Positions 1 to 6,911 of a DNA stretch of 16,561 bases are shown here, one piece after another. The stretch comes from Geobacter sp. UBA5608. GTDB lineage: Bacteria; Desulfobacterota; Desulfuromonadia; Geobacterales; Pseudopelobacteraceae. The notes beneath the pieces are model-generated. The model saw only the letters and a list, made by a program, of their open reading frames with translations. It had not been told where the DNA came from and did not search any database. The DNA lies in the NCBI GenBank assembly GCA_002424705.1, contig DIKW01000043.1, positions 1-16,561 on the forward strand, given 5' to 3'. The position numbers were made by a program, and so were the translations under genes. Every line of letters begins with the position of its first letter. Position 1 is the first letter of the stretch.

Positions 1-2
1 TG

Positions 3-2105
3 CTGTTCCTGGCCTCCAACCTGCTGCGCTTCAAGGAGTTGCGGTTGCGTGGCTACAAACTAGCCGCCTTCAGCGGTCTGCTCTTCTCCCTGTCGGCCCT
101 GTTCGCCTTCAACCTCGAATCCACCGTGCTATTCGGCCAGCAGGTGCCAACCGGCGGCGCCATCGGCGCCCTGACAGTCCGCTTCCTGCGGGCAGTGGTC
201 GGCACCACCGGCGCCTTGCTGGTGCTGTTGCCGCTCTTGGCAGCCTCAATCATGATATTGTGCCGCTTCTCGTTCGTACTGTTTGCCGGCTGGTGGCTGG
301 AAACCATGCGTCAGAAATGGACCGCCTGGCGGGAACGGCAGGCCCACCAGAAGGACAGCCAGGAACGCGACAGGGCCCTGGCAGCCGGTAAGCCGGCGCC
401 GTCCAGCGGCCCGGTCATCAAACCCCAGGCCCCGCCGCCTCCGCCGCCCAAACCCAACTTCTTCAAAAAGGAAAAGAAGAAAGAGGCTGTCAAGGACAAA
501 CCGGTCCAGGAGACCTTCGACTTCATCACCCAGGAGGACGGCTTCCACACCCCGCCGCTCTCCCTGCTTGACCCGCCGCCGGCCAGTGATCGCCGGGTGG
601 ACAAGGAGGCACTGGCGGTTAACGCCCGCTTGCTGGAGAAGAAGTTGTTGGACTTCGGCATCGATGGCGAGGTGGTGGAGATCGCTCCCGGTCCGGTGAT
701 CACCATGTACGAATTCGCCCCGGCTCCCGGCATCAAGATCAGCAAGATCGCCGGTCTGGCCGACGACCTGACCATGGCCCTGCAGGCGCTCTCGATCCGG
801 ATTGTGGCGCCGATCCCCGGCAAAGGGGTGGTTGGAATCGAGGTGCCCAACCGCGACCGCGAGACCGTCTACCTGCGGGAGATCTTCACCTGCGAAGAGT
901 TCCTGCAGAGCCGGATGAAGCTGCCGCTGGCCCTGGGCAAGGATATCGCCGGACTGCCCTCAATGACCGACCTGGCCAAGGCGCCCCACCTGCTGGTGGC
1001 CGGCTCCACCGGCTCCGGCAAGTCGGTCTCGGTCAACACCATGATCCTGTCGCTCCTGTTCACCGCAACGCCGCGGGACGTGCGCTTCATTATGGTGGAC
1101 CCCAAGATGCTGGAATTCTCCATGTATGAGGGGATCCCCCACCTGCTGCTGCCGGTGGTGACCGAGCCGAAGAAGGCCTCGCTGGCGCTGAAGTGGGCCG
1201 TGGTTGAGATGGAGCGCCGTTACCGCCTGCTGGCCGACAAGGGCGTGCGCAACATCGAATCCTACAACCGCAAACTGGCCGCCGAAGAGGAAGAGCAGGA
1301 CGCCCTTGCCACCTCTGACGAAGAGATCATCGAGGAATTGGAAGAGGTGCTGGAGGGTGAGGATCCGGCCTCCCAGGATGAACCGCTGCCGTTTGTGATG
1401 GATGACAAGGAGCCGCTGGAGCATAACCATCTGCCGTACATCGTGGTGATCGTGGATGAACTGGCCGACCTGATGATGGTGGCCGGACGCGAGGTAGAGG
1501 AGCATATCGCCCGCCTGGCCCAGAAGGCCCGCGCCGCCGGCATCCACCTGATCCTGGCCACCCAGCGGCCGTCGGTGGATGTGATCACCGGCCTGATCAA
1601 GGCCAACCTGCCGTCGCGCATCTCGTTTCAGGTCTCCTCCAAGGTGGATTCCCGCACCATCCTGGACTGCAACGGCGCCGAAAGCCTGCTGGGGATGGGC
1701 GACATGCTGTACCTGCCGCCGGGCACCGGCCGGTTGCAGCGGATCCACGGCGCCTTTGTCTCCGACGCCGAGGTGCAGCGGGTGGTGGACTTCCTCAAGA
1801 AACAGGGCAAGCCGGTCTATGAGAAATCGATCCTGGAGATGAAGGACAGCGACGACAAGTCCGACTTCGGCGACGAAGAGCTGGATGAACGCTGGGAAGA
1901 TGCCCTGCGGCTGGTGGCCGAAACCCGGCAGGCCAGCATCTCGATGGTGCAACGGCGTTTAAGGATCGGCTACAACCGTGCCGCCCGGATTATTGAGATG
2001 ATGGAACGGGAGGGGATGGTGGCCCCCGGCGACGGCACCAGCAAACCCCGCGAGATATTCCTCGAGAATATCAACGCGTACCTGAACTCACCCCTTACCA
2101 AGTAG
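3..2105 (+). CDS. ftsK: DNA translocase FtsK/SpoIIIE family (5' end outside the window)
   Basis: Septal, membrane-anchored dsDNA translocase that pumps chromosome ends through the closing septum and activates XerCD recombination at dif. The frame is open from the first complete codon at nt 3 through an internal TTG at nt 39, so the true start lies upstream; 700 residues are visible. Counting from nt 3: hydrophobic segments of the N-terminal FtsK_4TM domain fill about residues 15-90; a Pro/Lys-rich cytoplasmic linker follows (about 120-170, with a PPPPPP run); then the alpha/beta motor with Walker A GSTGSGKS at 334-341 and Walker B VIVDE ending at 486, followed by the ATQRPSVDVITG motif; and a C-terminal winged-helix gamma domain from about 632, which in this family reads KOPS sequences. 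An unusually acidic stretch (about residues 425-475) sits between Walker A and B. The next gene begins within ten bases of the stop, suggesting cotranscription. The identity is secure; only the N-terminus is missing. Confidence 0.97.
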   Translation: MFLASNLLRFKELRLRGYKLAAFSGLLFSLSALFAFNLESTVLFGQQVPTGGAIGALTVRFLRAVVGTTGALLVLLPLLAASIMILCRFSFVLFAGWWLETMRQKWTAWRERQAHQKDSQERDRALAAGKPAPSSGPVIKPQAPPPPPPKPNFFKKEKKKEAVKDKPVQETFDFITQEDGFHTPPLSLLDPPPASDRRVDKEALAVNARLLEKKLLDFGIDGEVVEIAPGPVITMYEFAPAPGIKISKIAGLADDLTMALQALSIRIVAPIPGKGVVGIEVPNRDRETVYLREIFTCEEFLQSRMKLPLALGKDIAGLPSMTDLAKAPHLLVAGSTGSGKSVSVNTMILSLLFTATPRDVRFIMVDPKMLEFSMYEGIPHLLLPVVTEPKKASLALKWAVVEMERRYRLLADKGVRNIESYNRKLAAEEEEQDALATSDEEIIEELEEVLEGEDPASQDEPLPFVMDDKEPLEHNHLPYIVVIVDELADLMMVAGREVEEHIARLAQKARAAGIHLILATQRPSVDVITGLIKANLPSRISFQVSSKVDSRTILDCNGAESLLGMGDMLYLPPGTGRLQRIHGAFVSDAEVQRVVDFLKKQGKPVYEKSILEMKDSDDKSDFGDEELDERWEDALRLVAETRQASISMVQRRLRIGYNRAARIIEMMEREGMVAPGDGTSKPREIFLENINAYLNSPLTK

Positions 2106-2114
2106 GAGTTCATG

Positions 2115-2891
2115 ATGGATATCACCGCCGCCGCCATTCAGTTCACCGTTCAGCAGGGGGATAGTGCCGCCAACCTGACCTATGTCCGTGAGGCGCTGGC
2201 TCGCGTTGCCGCCCGAGGTGCCCAGTTGGCGCTGCTGCCGGAGATGTGGTCCACCGGCTTTGCCTACAAGAACCTGGCAGAGCTGGCCCAGCAGACCGAG
2301 ACGGTGGTGACTGAACTGCAGGAGCTGTCTGCCCGTCACAAACTGGTGATTATCGGCAGCCAGCCTGAGCCGGCCGGTGACGGCCGGGTCTACAACACCG
2401 CCCATGTCATCGATAACGGTCACCTGGTTACCAGCTACCGCAAGCTGCACCTGTTCTCGCTTTTGGGGGAAGACAAGGCCTTCAAGGGGGGCGACGGCTG
2501 GTGTCTGGCCGAAACCTCGCTGGGCCCGATCGGCGTGATCATCTGCTACGATCTGCGTTTTCCGGAGTTGTCACGCCGCCTGGCCCTGGAAGGGGCACGG
2601 GTGATCTGCGTCCCGGCCCAGTGGCCCAAGCCGCGCCAAGAACACTGGCGCACCCTTTTGCGGGCCCGTGCCATTGAGAATCAGCTGTATCTGGTATCGG
2701 CCAACGCCTGTGGCCTGATCGGCAAACTGGATTTTTTCGGCATGAGCATGATCATCGACCCCAAGGGTGAGGTGCTGGCCGATGCCGGTGAGCAGCCGGG
2801 CGAGATCGTGGCCCCGCTTTCCTGGCAGGCGATGGATGCCTGGCGGGCACAAATCCCCTGCTTCAGCGATCGAAGGCCTGAACTTTATTAG
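2115..2891 (+). CDS. Carbon-nitrogen hydrolase (nitrilase superfamily, omega-amidase/Nit2-like)
   Basis: Predicted cytoplasmic amidase of 258 residues, the usual size of the single-domain nitrilase superfamily. The Glu-Lys-Cys catalytic triad is visible: Glu43 in LLPEMWSTGF, Lys110 in YRKLHLF and Cys144 in IICYDLRFPEL. The LPEMW..TG and PAQWP...HWRTLLRARAIENQ signatures resemble the YafV/Nit2/MtnU group, whose members hydrolyse alpha-keto acid amides such as alpha-ketoglutaramate or alpha-ketosuccinamate. That substrate is a family inference and cannot be confirmed here. Two adjacent ATGs exist (2112 and 2115). The AGGAG at 2104-2108, overlapping the ftsK stop, lies only 3 nt from the first but 6 nt from the second, so 2115 is preferred. 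It sits directly behind ftsK, probably as the last gene of that transcript, and has no obvious functional tie to division. Confidence 0.9.
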   Translation: MDITAAAIQFTVQQGDSAANLTYVREALARVAARGAQLALLPEMWSTGFAYKNLAELAQQTETVVTELQELSARHKLVIIGSQPEPAGDGRVYNTAHVIDNGHLVTSYRKLHLFSLLGEDKAFKGGDGWCLAETSLGPIGVIICYDLRFPELSRRLALEGARVICVPAQWPKPRQEHWRTLLRARAIENQLYLVSANACGLIGKLDFFGMSMIIDPKGEVLADAGEQPGEIVAPLSWQAMDAWRAQIPCFSDRRPELY

Positions 2892-2908
2892 ACTCATTCC
2901 TGAATTAC

Positions 2909-2937
2909 TTGACGCCTCTGACTGAGGCGTCTACTCT
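2909..2937 (+). promoter_or_regulatory. Candidate sigma70-type promoter for the tol-pal operon
   Basis: TTGACG (2909-2914, 5 of 6 to the -35 consensus) and TACTCT (2932-2937, matching T1, A2 and T6 of the -10 consensus) are separated by exactly 17 bp in the short gap before tolQ. The spacer is almost entirely an 8-bp inverted repeat. The call rests on spacing and consensus only. The -10 is weak, so the hairpin may instead be a terminator. Confidence 0.4.
2911..2931. repeat. Perfect 8-bp inverted repeat between the amidase gene and tolQ (operator or weak terminator)
   Basis: GACGCCTC (2911-2918) and GAGGCGTC (2924-2931) are exact reverse complements around a 5-nt TGACT loop. As RNA this is a stable hairpin 19 nt after the amidase stop. 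The following bases (TACTCTTTC) are not a proper U-tract, so it would be a poor intrinsic terminator. As DNA it fills the spacer of the candidate tolQ promoter and could be a repressor site. Confidence 0.6.
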
Positions 2938-2965
2938 TTCACCACGCGTTTAACGTTGCGCATCT

Positions 2966-2970
2966 GGAGG
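2966..2970 (+). promoter_or_regulatory. Ribosome binding site deciding the tolQ start
   Basis: GGAGG lies 6 nt before GTG at 2977. The in-frame TTG at 2956 is upstream of this site and the ATG at 2986 is 15 nt away, so GTG 2977 is the best-supported start. Confidence 0.75.
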
Positions 2971-2976
2971 TCTGTT

Positions 2977-3657
2977 GTGACAGATATGTTGAGTCTGGCC
3001 GGTACCGGGCCGGTCGTGTTGGCGGTCTTTGTGATCCTGATCTTCTTTTCAGTGGTTTCCTGGGCGATCATCTTCTTCAAGCTGTTCCAGATCCACAAGG
3101 CCAACAGCGAGTCGGTCCGCTTTATGGACTTCTTCTGGAAGACCAAGCGCTTCGACACCATCGCCGCCCAGGCCGACCGTTTTGCCAGTTCACCGCTGGT
3201 GATGCTGTTCAATGAAGGCTACAGCGAACTGAAACAGGTGATGGATGGTGATGCCAAGCAAGAGCAGGCCGGTGTCAGCACCGATCTGGGCGACATCGAA
3301 AACGTCTCCCGCGCCCTGCGCCGTGCCACCAACCAGGAGATCAACCGGCTGGAAAAGTACACCACCTTCCTGGCCACCACCGGTTCGGCCTCGCCCTTTA
3401 TCGGCCTGTTCGGCACGGTCTGGGGGATCATGGTGGCCTTTGAGGGGATCGGCCGTACCGGTTCGGCCTCGCTGGCCGTTGTGGCCCCCGGCATCTCCGA
3501 GGCGCTGCGGGCCACCGCCATCGGCCTGATCGCCGCCATACCGGCGGTGATGGCCTATAACCACTTCCAGCATAAGATTCGGGTGCTGGTTAAAGAGATG
3601 GACAGTTTCTCCACCGAGTTTCTGAACATCGTCCAGCGTAACATCACCGGCAAGTAG
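2977..3657 (+). CDS. tolQ: Tol-Pal system protein TolQ (MotA/TolQ/ExbB proton channel family)
   Basis: Inner-membrane stator subunit that forms a proton channel with TolR and energises TolA during outer-membrane constriction at division. From the GTG start it has 226 residues, close to the 230 of E. coli TolQ. The first transmembrane segment is near residues 9-31. A cytoplasmic domain of about 90 residues follows, then the conserved block TTGSASPFIGLFGTVWGIM with TM2 and TM3 (about residues 130-205), including the GLIAAIPAVMAYNHF stretch that lines the channel in the family. The start is a GTG set by GGAGG at 2966-2970. tolR follows after 9 nt. TolQ, ExbB and MotA share this fold; the neighbouring tolR, tolA, tolB and pal decide for TolQ over ExbB. 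Confidence 0.95.
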   Translation: MTDMLSLAGTGPVVLAVFVILIFFSVVSWAIIFFKLFQIHKANSESVRFMDFFWKTKRFDTIAAQADRFASSPLVMLFNEGYSELKQVMDGDAKQEQAGVSTDLGDIENVSRALRRATNQEINRLEKYTTFLATTGSASPFIGLFGTVWGIMVAFEGIGRTGSASLAVVAPGISEALRATAIGLIAAIPAVMAYNHFQHKIRVLVKEMDSFSTEFLNIVQRNITGK

Positions 3658-3666
3658 GAGCAGCAG

Positions 3667-4080
3667 ATGGCTATGGGACGTGGAAGCGACGAGCGCGGTG
3701 TGATGGCTGAGATCAACGTCACCCCGCTGGTGGATGTGATGCTGGTGCTGCTGGTGATCTTCATGGTCACCGCGCCGATGATGCAGCAGGGGGTGCAGGT
3801 CAATCTACCCAAGGCCGACACCAAAGGGATGAACGCCCAGGAGGACACGGTGATCGTGGCGGTGGACCTGAACGGTCGCACCTTCATCAACAAGGACGAG
3901 ATCCCGGCCGGCGACCTGCGGCAACGCCTGAGCGAGCTGTTCGCCACCCGTACCAAAAAAGAGGTCTTCCTGAAGGCCGACGCCGGGGTGCCCTACGGCG
4001 AAGTAGTGCGGGCCATGGCCGACATCAAGGGTGCCGGCATCGAACGTCTTGGCATGGTGACGGAGCCGGCCCAGAAATAA
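3667..4080 (+). CDS. tolR: Tol-Pal system protein TolR (ExbD/TolR family)
   Basis: Partner of TolQ in the proton-driven motor: one N-terminal transmembrane helix plus a periplasmic dimerisation domain. At 137 residues it matches the family (E. coli 142). The helix begins with INVTPLVDVMLVLLVIFMVT, and its single membrane aspartate falls at residue 23, the same position as the essential Asp23 of E. coli TolR. The periplasmic part (about 40-135) contains VNLPKA, typical of the family, and ends with the EVVRAMADIKGAGIERLGMVTEP strand-helix pattern (shown in two parts: EVVRAMADIKGAG, then IERLGMVTEP). AGGAG at 3656-3660, touching the tolQ stop, gives a 6-nt spacing to ATG 3667. tolA starts 2 nt after the stop, consistent with translational coupling. 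Confidence 0.96.
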   Translation: MAMGRGSDERGVMAEINVTPLVDVMLVLLVIFMVTAPMMQQGVQVNLPKADTKGMNAQEDTVIVAVDLNGRTFINKDEIPAGDLRQRLSELFATRTKKEVFLKADAGVPYGEVVRAMADIKGAGIERLGMVTEPAQK

Positions 4081-4082
4081 CC

Positions 4083-4814
4083 ATGCACGCCTTGCACCGA
4101 CGATCAGACACCTGGCTGGGTGTCACGCTGCTCCTGTCCGCCACGGTCCACGTGGCGGCCTTTGTTTGTATGCTCTGGCTGCAGCAGCTGAATCCTGCTC
4201 TTGACCAGCTGCAAACCACCTACTATGTCGATGTCGTCAACCTACCGGTGGTTGCCCCCCAGGCCGGCAACCCGCTGCCGGAAGCAAACGCCACGGTTGA
4301 AGAGGCCGTAGCGACCGCCCCCCAGGCCGGCCCCCAGAAACCACCCGCTACACCGCTACCCGCTAGCGGCGGCGGTAAAGTCCCCCCCAGCGAAGACCAC
4401 GGTTTTCAGGAGCGTATGGCCAAACTGACCGCCAAGGCTGCCGAACAGCGGCAGGCTGCTGCGCTGGAATCGCTGCGCGCAAAGATTTCCGGCGGCAAGA
4501 CCGGCATGCCGGGCGCCACCGGTAGCCAGTCCGGTAGCGATTACACGGCCTACCTGCACTCACGGCTGAAAGATGCCTTCCGAGAGACCATCAGCTACCA
4601 GAGCGCGGCTCCCTTTGCGGTGGTACGTTTGACCATCGATGGCGATGGCCGCATCCTGCTAACGAGATTTGAGCGCAGCAGCGGCGATAAATTGTTCGAA
4701 AGCGCCGTGCAGCGGGCCATTACCCTGGCTGAGCAACGGATCGTGCCGCCGCCCGGTCGCACCACCTATGAAGGCACCTTTGTCTTTAAGCCCCAAGGAG
4801 TCACGCAGCAATGA
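4083..4814 (+). CDS. tolA: TolA-like/TonB-type energy transducer of the Tol-Pal system
   Basis: Periplasm-spanning protein that links the TolQR motor to Pal and TolB. It has a short cytoplasmic basic N-terminus, one transmembrane helix (about residues 14-35, GVTLLLSATVHVAAFVCMLW), a Pro/Ala-rich periplasmic region (about 55-105), a short charged helical stretch (about 110-140) and a compact C-terminal TolA/TonB-like domain (about 155-238) with AVVRLTIDGDGRIL and FESAVQRAITLAE. The SxxH motif typical of TolA/TonB anchors is visible as SATVH. At 243 residues it is much shorter than E. coli TolA (421), because the long helical domain II is largely missing. The stop overlaps the tolB start by ATGA (4811-4814). 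Position between tolR and tolB supports TolA over TonB. Confidence 0.88.
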   Translation: MHALHRRSDTWLGVTLLLSATVHVAAFVCMLWLQQLNPALDQLQTTYYVDVVNLPVVAPQAGNPLPEANATVEEAVATAPQAGPQKPPATPLPASGGGKVPPSEDHGFQERMAKLTAKAAEQRQAAALESLRAKISGGKTGMPGATGSQSGSDYTAYLHSRLKDAFRETISYQSAAPFAVVRLTIDGDGRILLTRFERSSGDKLFESAVQRAITLAEQRIVPPPGRTTYEGTFVFKPQGVTQQ

Positions 4815-6100
4815 AACGGATCATCCGCCTGCTGTTCGGTCTGGCGCTGCTCTGCAGCCTGACAGGCACAGCCGGCAGCGCAACCTATATCGAAGTCACC
4901 GCACCGGGCAACCGCCTGCTCAGGTTGGCTATCGTGCCGGCCCAGCCGCTGGGTGCAACCATCAAACCCGAGTTGGCCAACGAGATGGCCGAGGCCCAGG
5001 TGTTTGACTTGACCATGTCCGGCCTGTTCACCGCCGAACGGCGCGATGCTGCCCCCTTGCCGCAAGGCCTCGGGTTGAGCGTGATTGATTATATTCCCTG
5101 GCTCTCCGCCGGCTATGATCTGCTGATCAGGGGCGAGTACGAGCTACGTGGTGACGAGCTGACGGTTGAGTTTCGACTGTTTGACGTGCTGAGCAAGAGG
5201 CCGCTGCTGATCAAGCGCTACCTTGGAAGTCGCACGGATCTACGCCGTTTCAGCCATAGCTTCGTCGACGAGCTGCTGGCAACCCTGGCCGGCGAACGCG
5301 GCCCCTTTAGCTCACGCATCCTGTTCGTCTCCACTCAGTCCGGCAACAAAGAGATCTTCGCCATGGACTGGGACGGCCACCATCTGCAGCAGATCACCAA
5401 AAGCGGCGCCATCACTATCAGTCCCGATGTATCTCCCGACGGCCGCGAGATCATTTTCACCTCCTACAAGCGCGGCAACCCCGATCTCTACAAGCGTGCC
5501 CTTTCCAGCAGCGTAGATGTGCCGCTCTCCACCCGGCCGGGAGTCAACATCACCGGCGCCTGGTCGCCGGATGGCACCAAGATCGCTTTAGGGCTGTCCA
5601 AGGACGGCAATACCGAGCTCTACCTCATCAACCGTGACGGCTCTGCTCCTGAACGGCTGACCGTAACCCAAGCCGCCAACCTGTCCCCCTCCTGGTCGCC
5701 GGATGGCTCCAAGATAGCCTTCGTCTCCGACCGTCTCGGCAGGCCGCACATCTTCATCATGGACGCCAACGGGGGCAATGTCAGGCGCTTGACCACCAAT
5801 GCCGGCAATAACTTCAACCCGGCCTGGTCCCCCAAAGGAGACAAGATCGCCTACACTCACCAGTCCGGCGGTTTTCAGATCTTTGTGATCAACACAGATG
5901 GTAGCGGTGATACGCAACTCACCTCTGAAGGCAGTAACGAACGTCCGCGCTGGTCGCCGGACGGCCGCCTGATCGCCTTCAGCTCGAAGCGGGGCGGCAA
6001 CGAGGCGATCTACGTCATGCGCGCCGACGGCAGCGGGCAGACCAAGGTCAGCAGGAGTGGCGGCAACAGCACCCATCCGGTCTGGACACCGCACCATTAG
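4811..6100 (+). CDS. tolB: Tol-Pal system beta-propeller protein TolB
   Basis: Periplasmic protein that binds Pal and is released from it through TolA. The 429 residues match the family (E. coli 430). A Sec signal peptide covers residues 1-24, with likely cleavage after GSA. The N-terminal domain (about 25-165) is followed by WD40-like PD40 blades carrying repeated WSPDG motifs: variants VSPDGREI, WSPDGTKIA, WSPDGSKIA, WSPKGDKIA and WSPDGRLIA, then a closing WTPHH at the C-terminus. The start overlaps the tolA stop (ATGA), with AAGGAG at 4795-4800. A gap of 115 nt with its own promoter candidate separates it from pal. Confidence 0.97.
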   Translation: MKRIIRLLFGLALLCSLTGTAGSATYIEVTAPGNRLLRLAIVPAQPLGATIKPELANEMAEAQVFDLTMSGLFTAERRDAAPLPQGLGLSVIDYIPWLSAGYDLLIRGEYELRGDELTVEFRLFDVLSKRPLLIKRYLGSRTDLRRFSHSFVDELLATLAGERGPFSSRILFVSTQSGNKEIFAMDWDGHHLQQITKSGAITISPDVSPDGREIIFTSYKRGNPDLYKRALSSSVDVPLSTRPGVNITGAWSPDGTKIALGLSKDGNTELYLINRDGSAPERLTVTQAANLSPSWSPDGSKIAFVSDRLGRPHIFIMDANGGNVRRLTTNAGNNFNPAWSPKGDKIAYTHQSGGFQIFVINTDGSGDTQLTSEGSNERPRWSPDGRLIAFSSKRGGNEAIYVMRADGSGQTKVSRSGGNSTHPVWTPHH

Positions 6101-6119
6101 ACAACTTTTTGCGAGTTGT
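6101..6119. repeat. 6-bp inverted repeat directly after the tolB stop
   Basis: ACAACT (6101-6106) and AGTTGT (6114-6119) are exact reverse complements around a 7-nt loop, beginning at the base after the tolB stop codon. There is no U-tract behind it, so it is a weak attenuator or protein-binding candidate and may have no function. Confidence 0.35.
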
Positions 6120-6121
6120 GG

Positions 6122-6149
6122 TTGCAAAACCTCGCGTGTTGAGTATACT
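6122..6149 (+). promoter_or_regulatory. Candidate sigma70-type promoter for pal
   Basis: TTGCAA (6122-6127, 4 of 6 to the -35 consensus) and TATACT (6144-6149, 5 of 6 to the -10 consensus) are 16 bp apart in the 115-nt gap between tolB and pal. The gap, much longer than others in this operon, fits an internal promoter giving extra Pal, an abundant lipoprotein. Confidence 0.5.
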
Positions 6150-6203
6150 AAAGCACGTTGTAAACCGCTCAAAGCGTCACAAATTGTTGATTACGGGACC
6201 ACC

Positions 6204-6210
6204 AAGGAGG
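6204..6210 (+). promoter_or_regulatory. Strong ribosome binding site of pal
   Basis: AAGGAGG is a near-perfect Shine-Dalgarno sequence 5 nt before ATG 6216. It fixes the pal start there and rules out the longer in-frame reading that would begin at 6057 inside tolB. Confidence 0.85.
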
Positions 6211-6215
6211 CGTCA

Positions 6216-6776
6216 ATGCGTAAAGAATTTAAAGGTTTGATGGTTTTAATGAGTCTGGTTGCGCTGATGGCCGCTGGCTGCGCCAAGGAAGAAGTGATCA
6301 AGAAGGACGAGCCGGTCGTGCAGCAACAGACCGTCAAACAGGCAGAGCCGGTGGCACAGGTGGCCGCACCGCCTGTACAGACTGTGGCACCTGTGGTTGC
6401 GCCTGTTCAGGAACAAGTTGCTGCCAAGGCATCTGAGGCTGTTTCCCTGGCAACCGTCTACTTTGACTTTGACAAATCAGACCTGCGCCAGGATGCACGT
6501 GATGCGCTGTCTCAGAACGCTGAGGCGCTGCTGAAGAAGATCGCCGGCGTCAATATCAGGATCGAAGGCCACGCCGATGAGCGCGGCTCCGACGAATACA
6601 ACATGGCCCTGGGTGATCGCCGTGCCAAGTCCGCTGCGAAATATCTGACCAACCTGGGCGTCAAGGCCGACCGGATCTCCACGGTCAGCTATGGCGAAGA
6701 GAAGCCTGCGGTACAGGGTAACGACGAGTCCGCCTGGTCCAAGAACCGCCGCGCCGAGTTCCTGATCGTTCAGTAA
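6216..6776 (+). CDS. pal: Peptidoglycan-associated lipoprotein Pal (OmpA-like C-terminal domain)
   Basis: Outer-membrane lipoprotein that grips peptidoglycan and is repositioned by TolB/TolA at the division site. It has 186 residues. A lipoprotein signal ends in MAAGC with the acylated Cys at residue 22; the following Ala-Lys is not an inner-membrane retention signal. A Val/Gln/Pro-rich linker (about 28-70) precedes the OmpA_C domain (about 75-186), which opens with VYFDFDKSDL and carries the peptidoglycan-binding signature GHADERGSDEYN...LGDRRA, with Asp121 in HADERG as the expected diaminopimelate ligand. The promoter candidate upstream and strong terminator downstream make it a possible separate transcript. 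In many relatives a cpoB/ybgF gene follows; here an efflux operon does. Confidence 0.96.
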   Translation: MRKEFKGLMVLMSLVALMAAGCAKEEVIKKDEPVVQQQTVKQAEPVAQVAAPPVQTVAPVVAPVQEQVAAKASEAVSLATVYFDFDKSDLRQDARDALSQNAEALLKKIAGVNIRIEGHADERGSDEYNMALGDRRAKSAAKYLTNLGVKADRISTVSYGEEKPAVQGNDESAWSKNRRAEFLIVQ

Positions 6777-6799
6777 GCTCATTTCACCTGTCTGACAAC

Positions 6800-6842
6800 A
6801 ACACCGGTTGCCGGGAACTATCCCGGGGCCGGTGTTTTTTTT
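6800..6842 (+). terminator. Rho-independent terminator after pal
   Basis: AACACCGG (6800-6807) pairs with CCGGTGTT (6829-6836), and an inner CCGGG/CCCGG stem (6811-6815 with 6822-6826) closes on a 6-nt loop. A run of eight T ends at 6842. It sits 23 nt after the pal stop and separates the Tol-Pal operon from the efflux operon. Confidence 0.93.
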
Positions 6843-6852
6843 GTGGTCCGAC

Positions 6853-6880
6853 TTGACTTTTTCTGTTTTTGATATATATG
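6853..6880 (+). promoter_or_regulatory. Candidate promoter of the RND efflux operon
   Basis: TTGACT (6853-6858, 5 of 6 to -35) is followed after 16 bp by TATATG (6875-6880); TATGAA at 6877 with an 18-bp spacer is an alternative -10. The spacer is T-rich. It lies between the pal terminator and the ribosome binding site GGGGGAG (6901-6907) of the first efflux gene. Confidence 0.6.
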
Positions 6881-6893
6881 AAAAGTTATATAT
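6872..6893. repeat. AT-rich inverted repeat overlapping the efflux promoter (possible operator)
   Basis: ATATATA (6872-6878) and TATATAT (6887-6893) are reverse complements with an 8-nt spacer, covering the -10 region and start site. A repressor bound here would block the operon. Simple AT-rich sequence can form such repeats by chance, and no regulator gene is visible in the window. Confidence 0.45.
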
Positions 6894-6911
6894 TTTAACA
6901 GGGGGAGTTGT

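Noticed and set aside
39..41. TTG as the true start of ftsK
   Set aside because: The frame stays open to the left edge with plausible membrane-domain sequence, and there is no ribosome binding site, so the gene is cut by the window.
960..1952. 330-codon open frame on the minus strand inside ftsK
   Set aside because: It lies wholly opposite conserved FtsK motor motifs, is His/Gln/Asp-rich low-quality protein and reflects GC-rich codon bias.
2956..2976. TTG start extending TolQ by seven residues
   Set aside because: The Shine-Dalgarno GGAGG lies inside this extension and points to GTG 2977.
6057..6215. Longer Pal reading frame beginning inside tolB
   Set aside because: It would bury the lipoprotein signal peptide internally; AAGGAGG and ATG 6216 explain the start.
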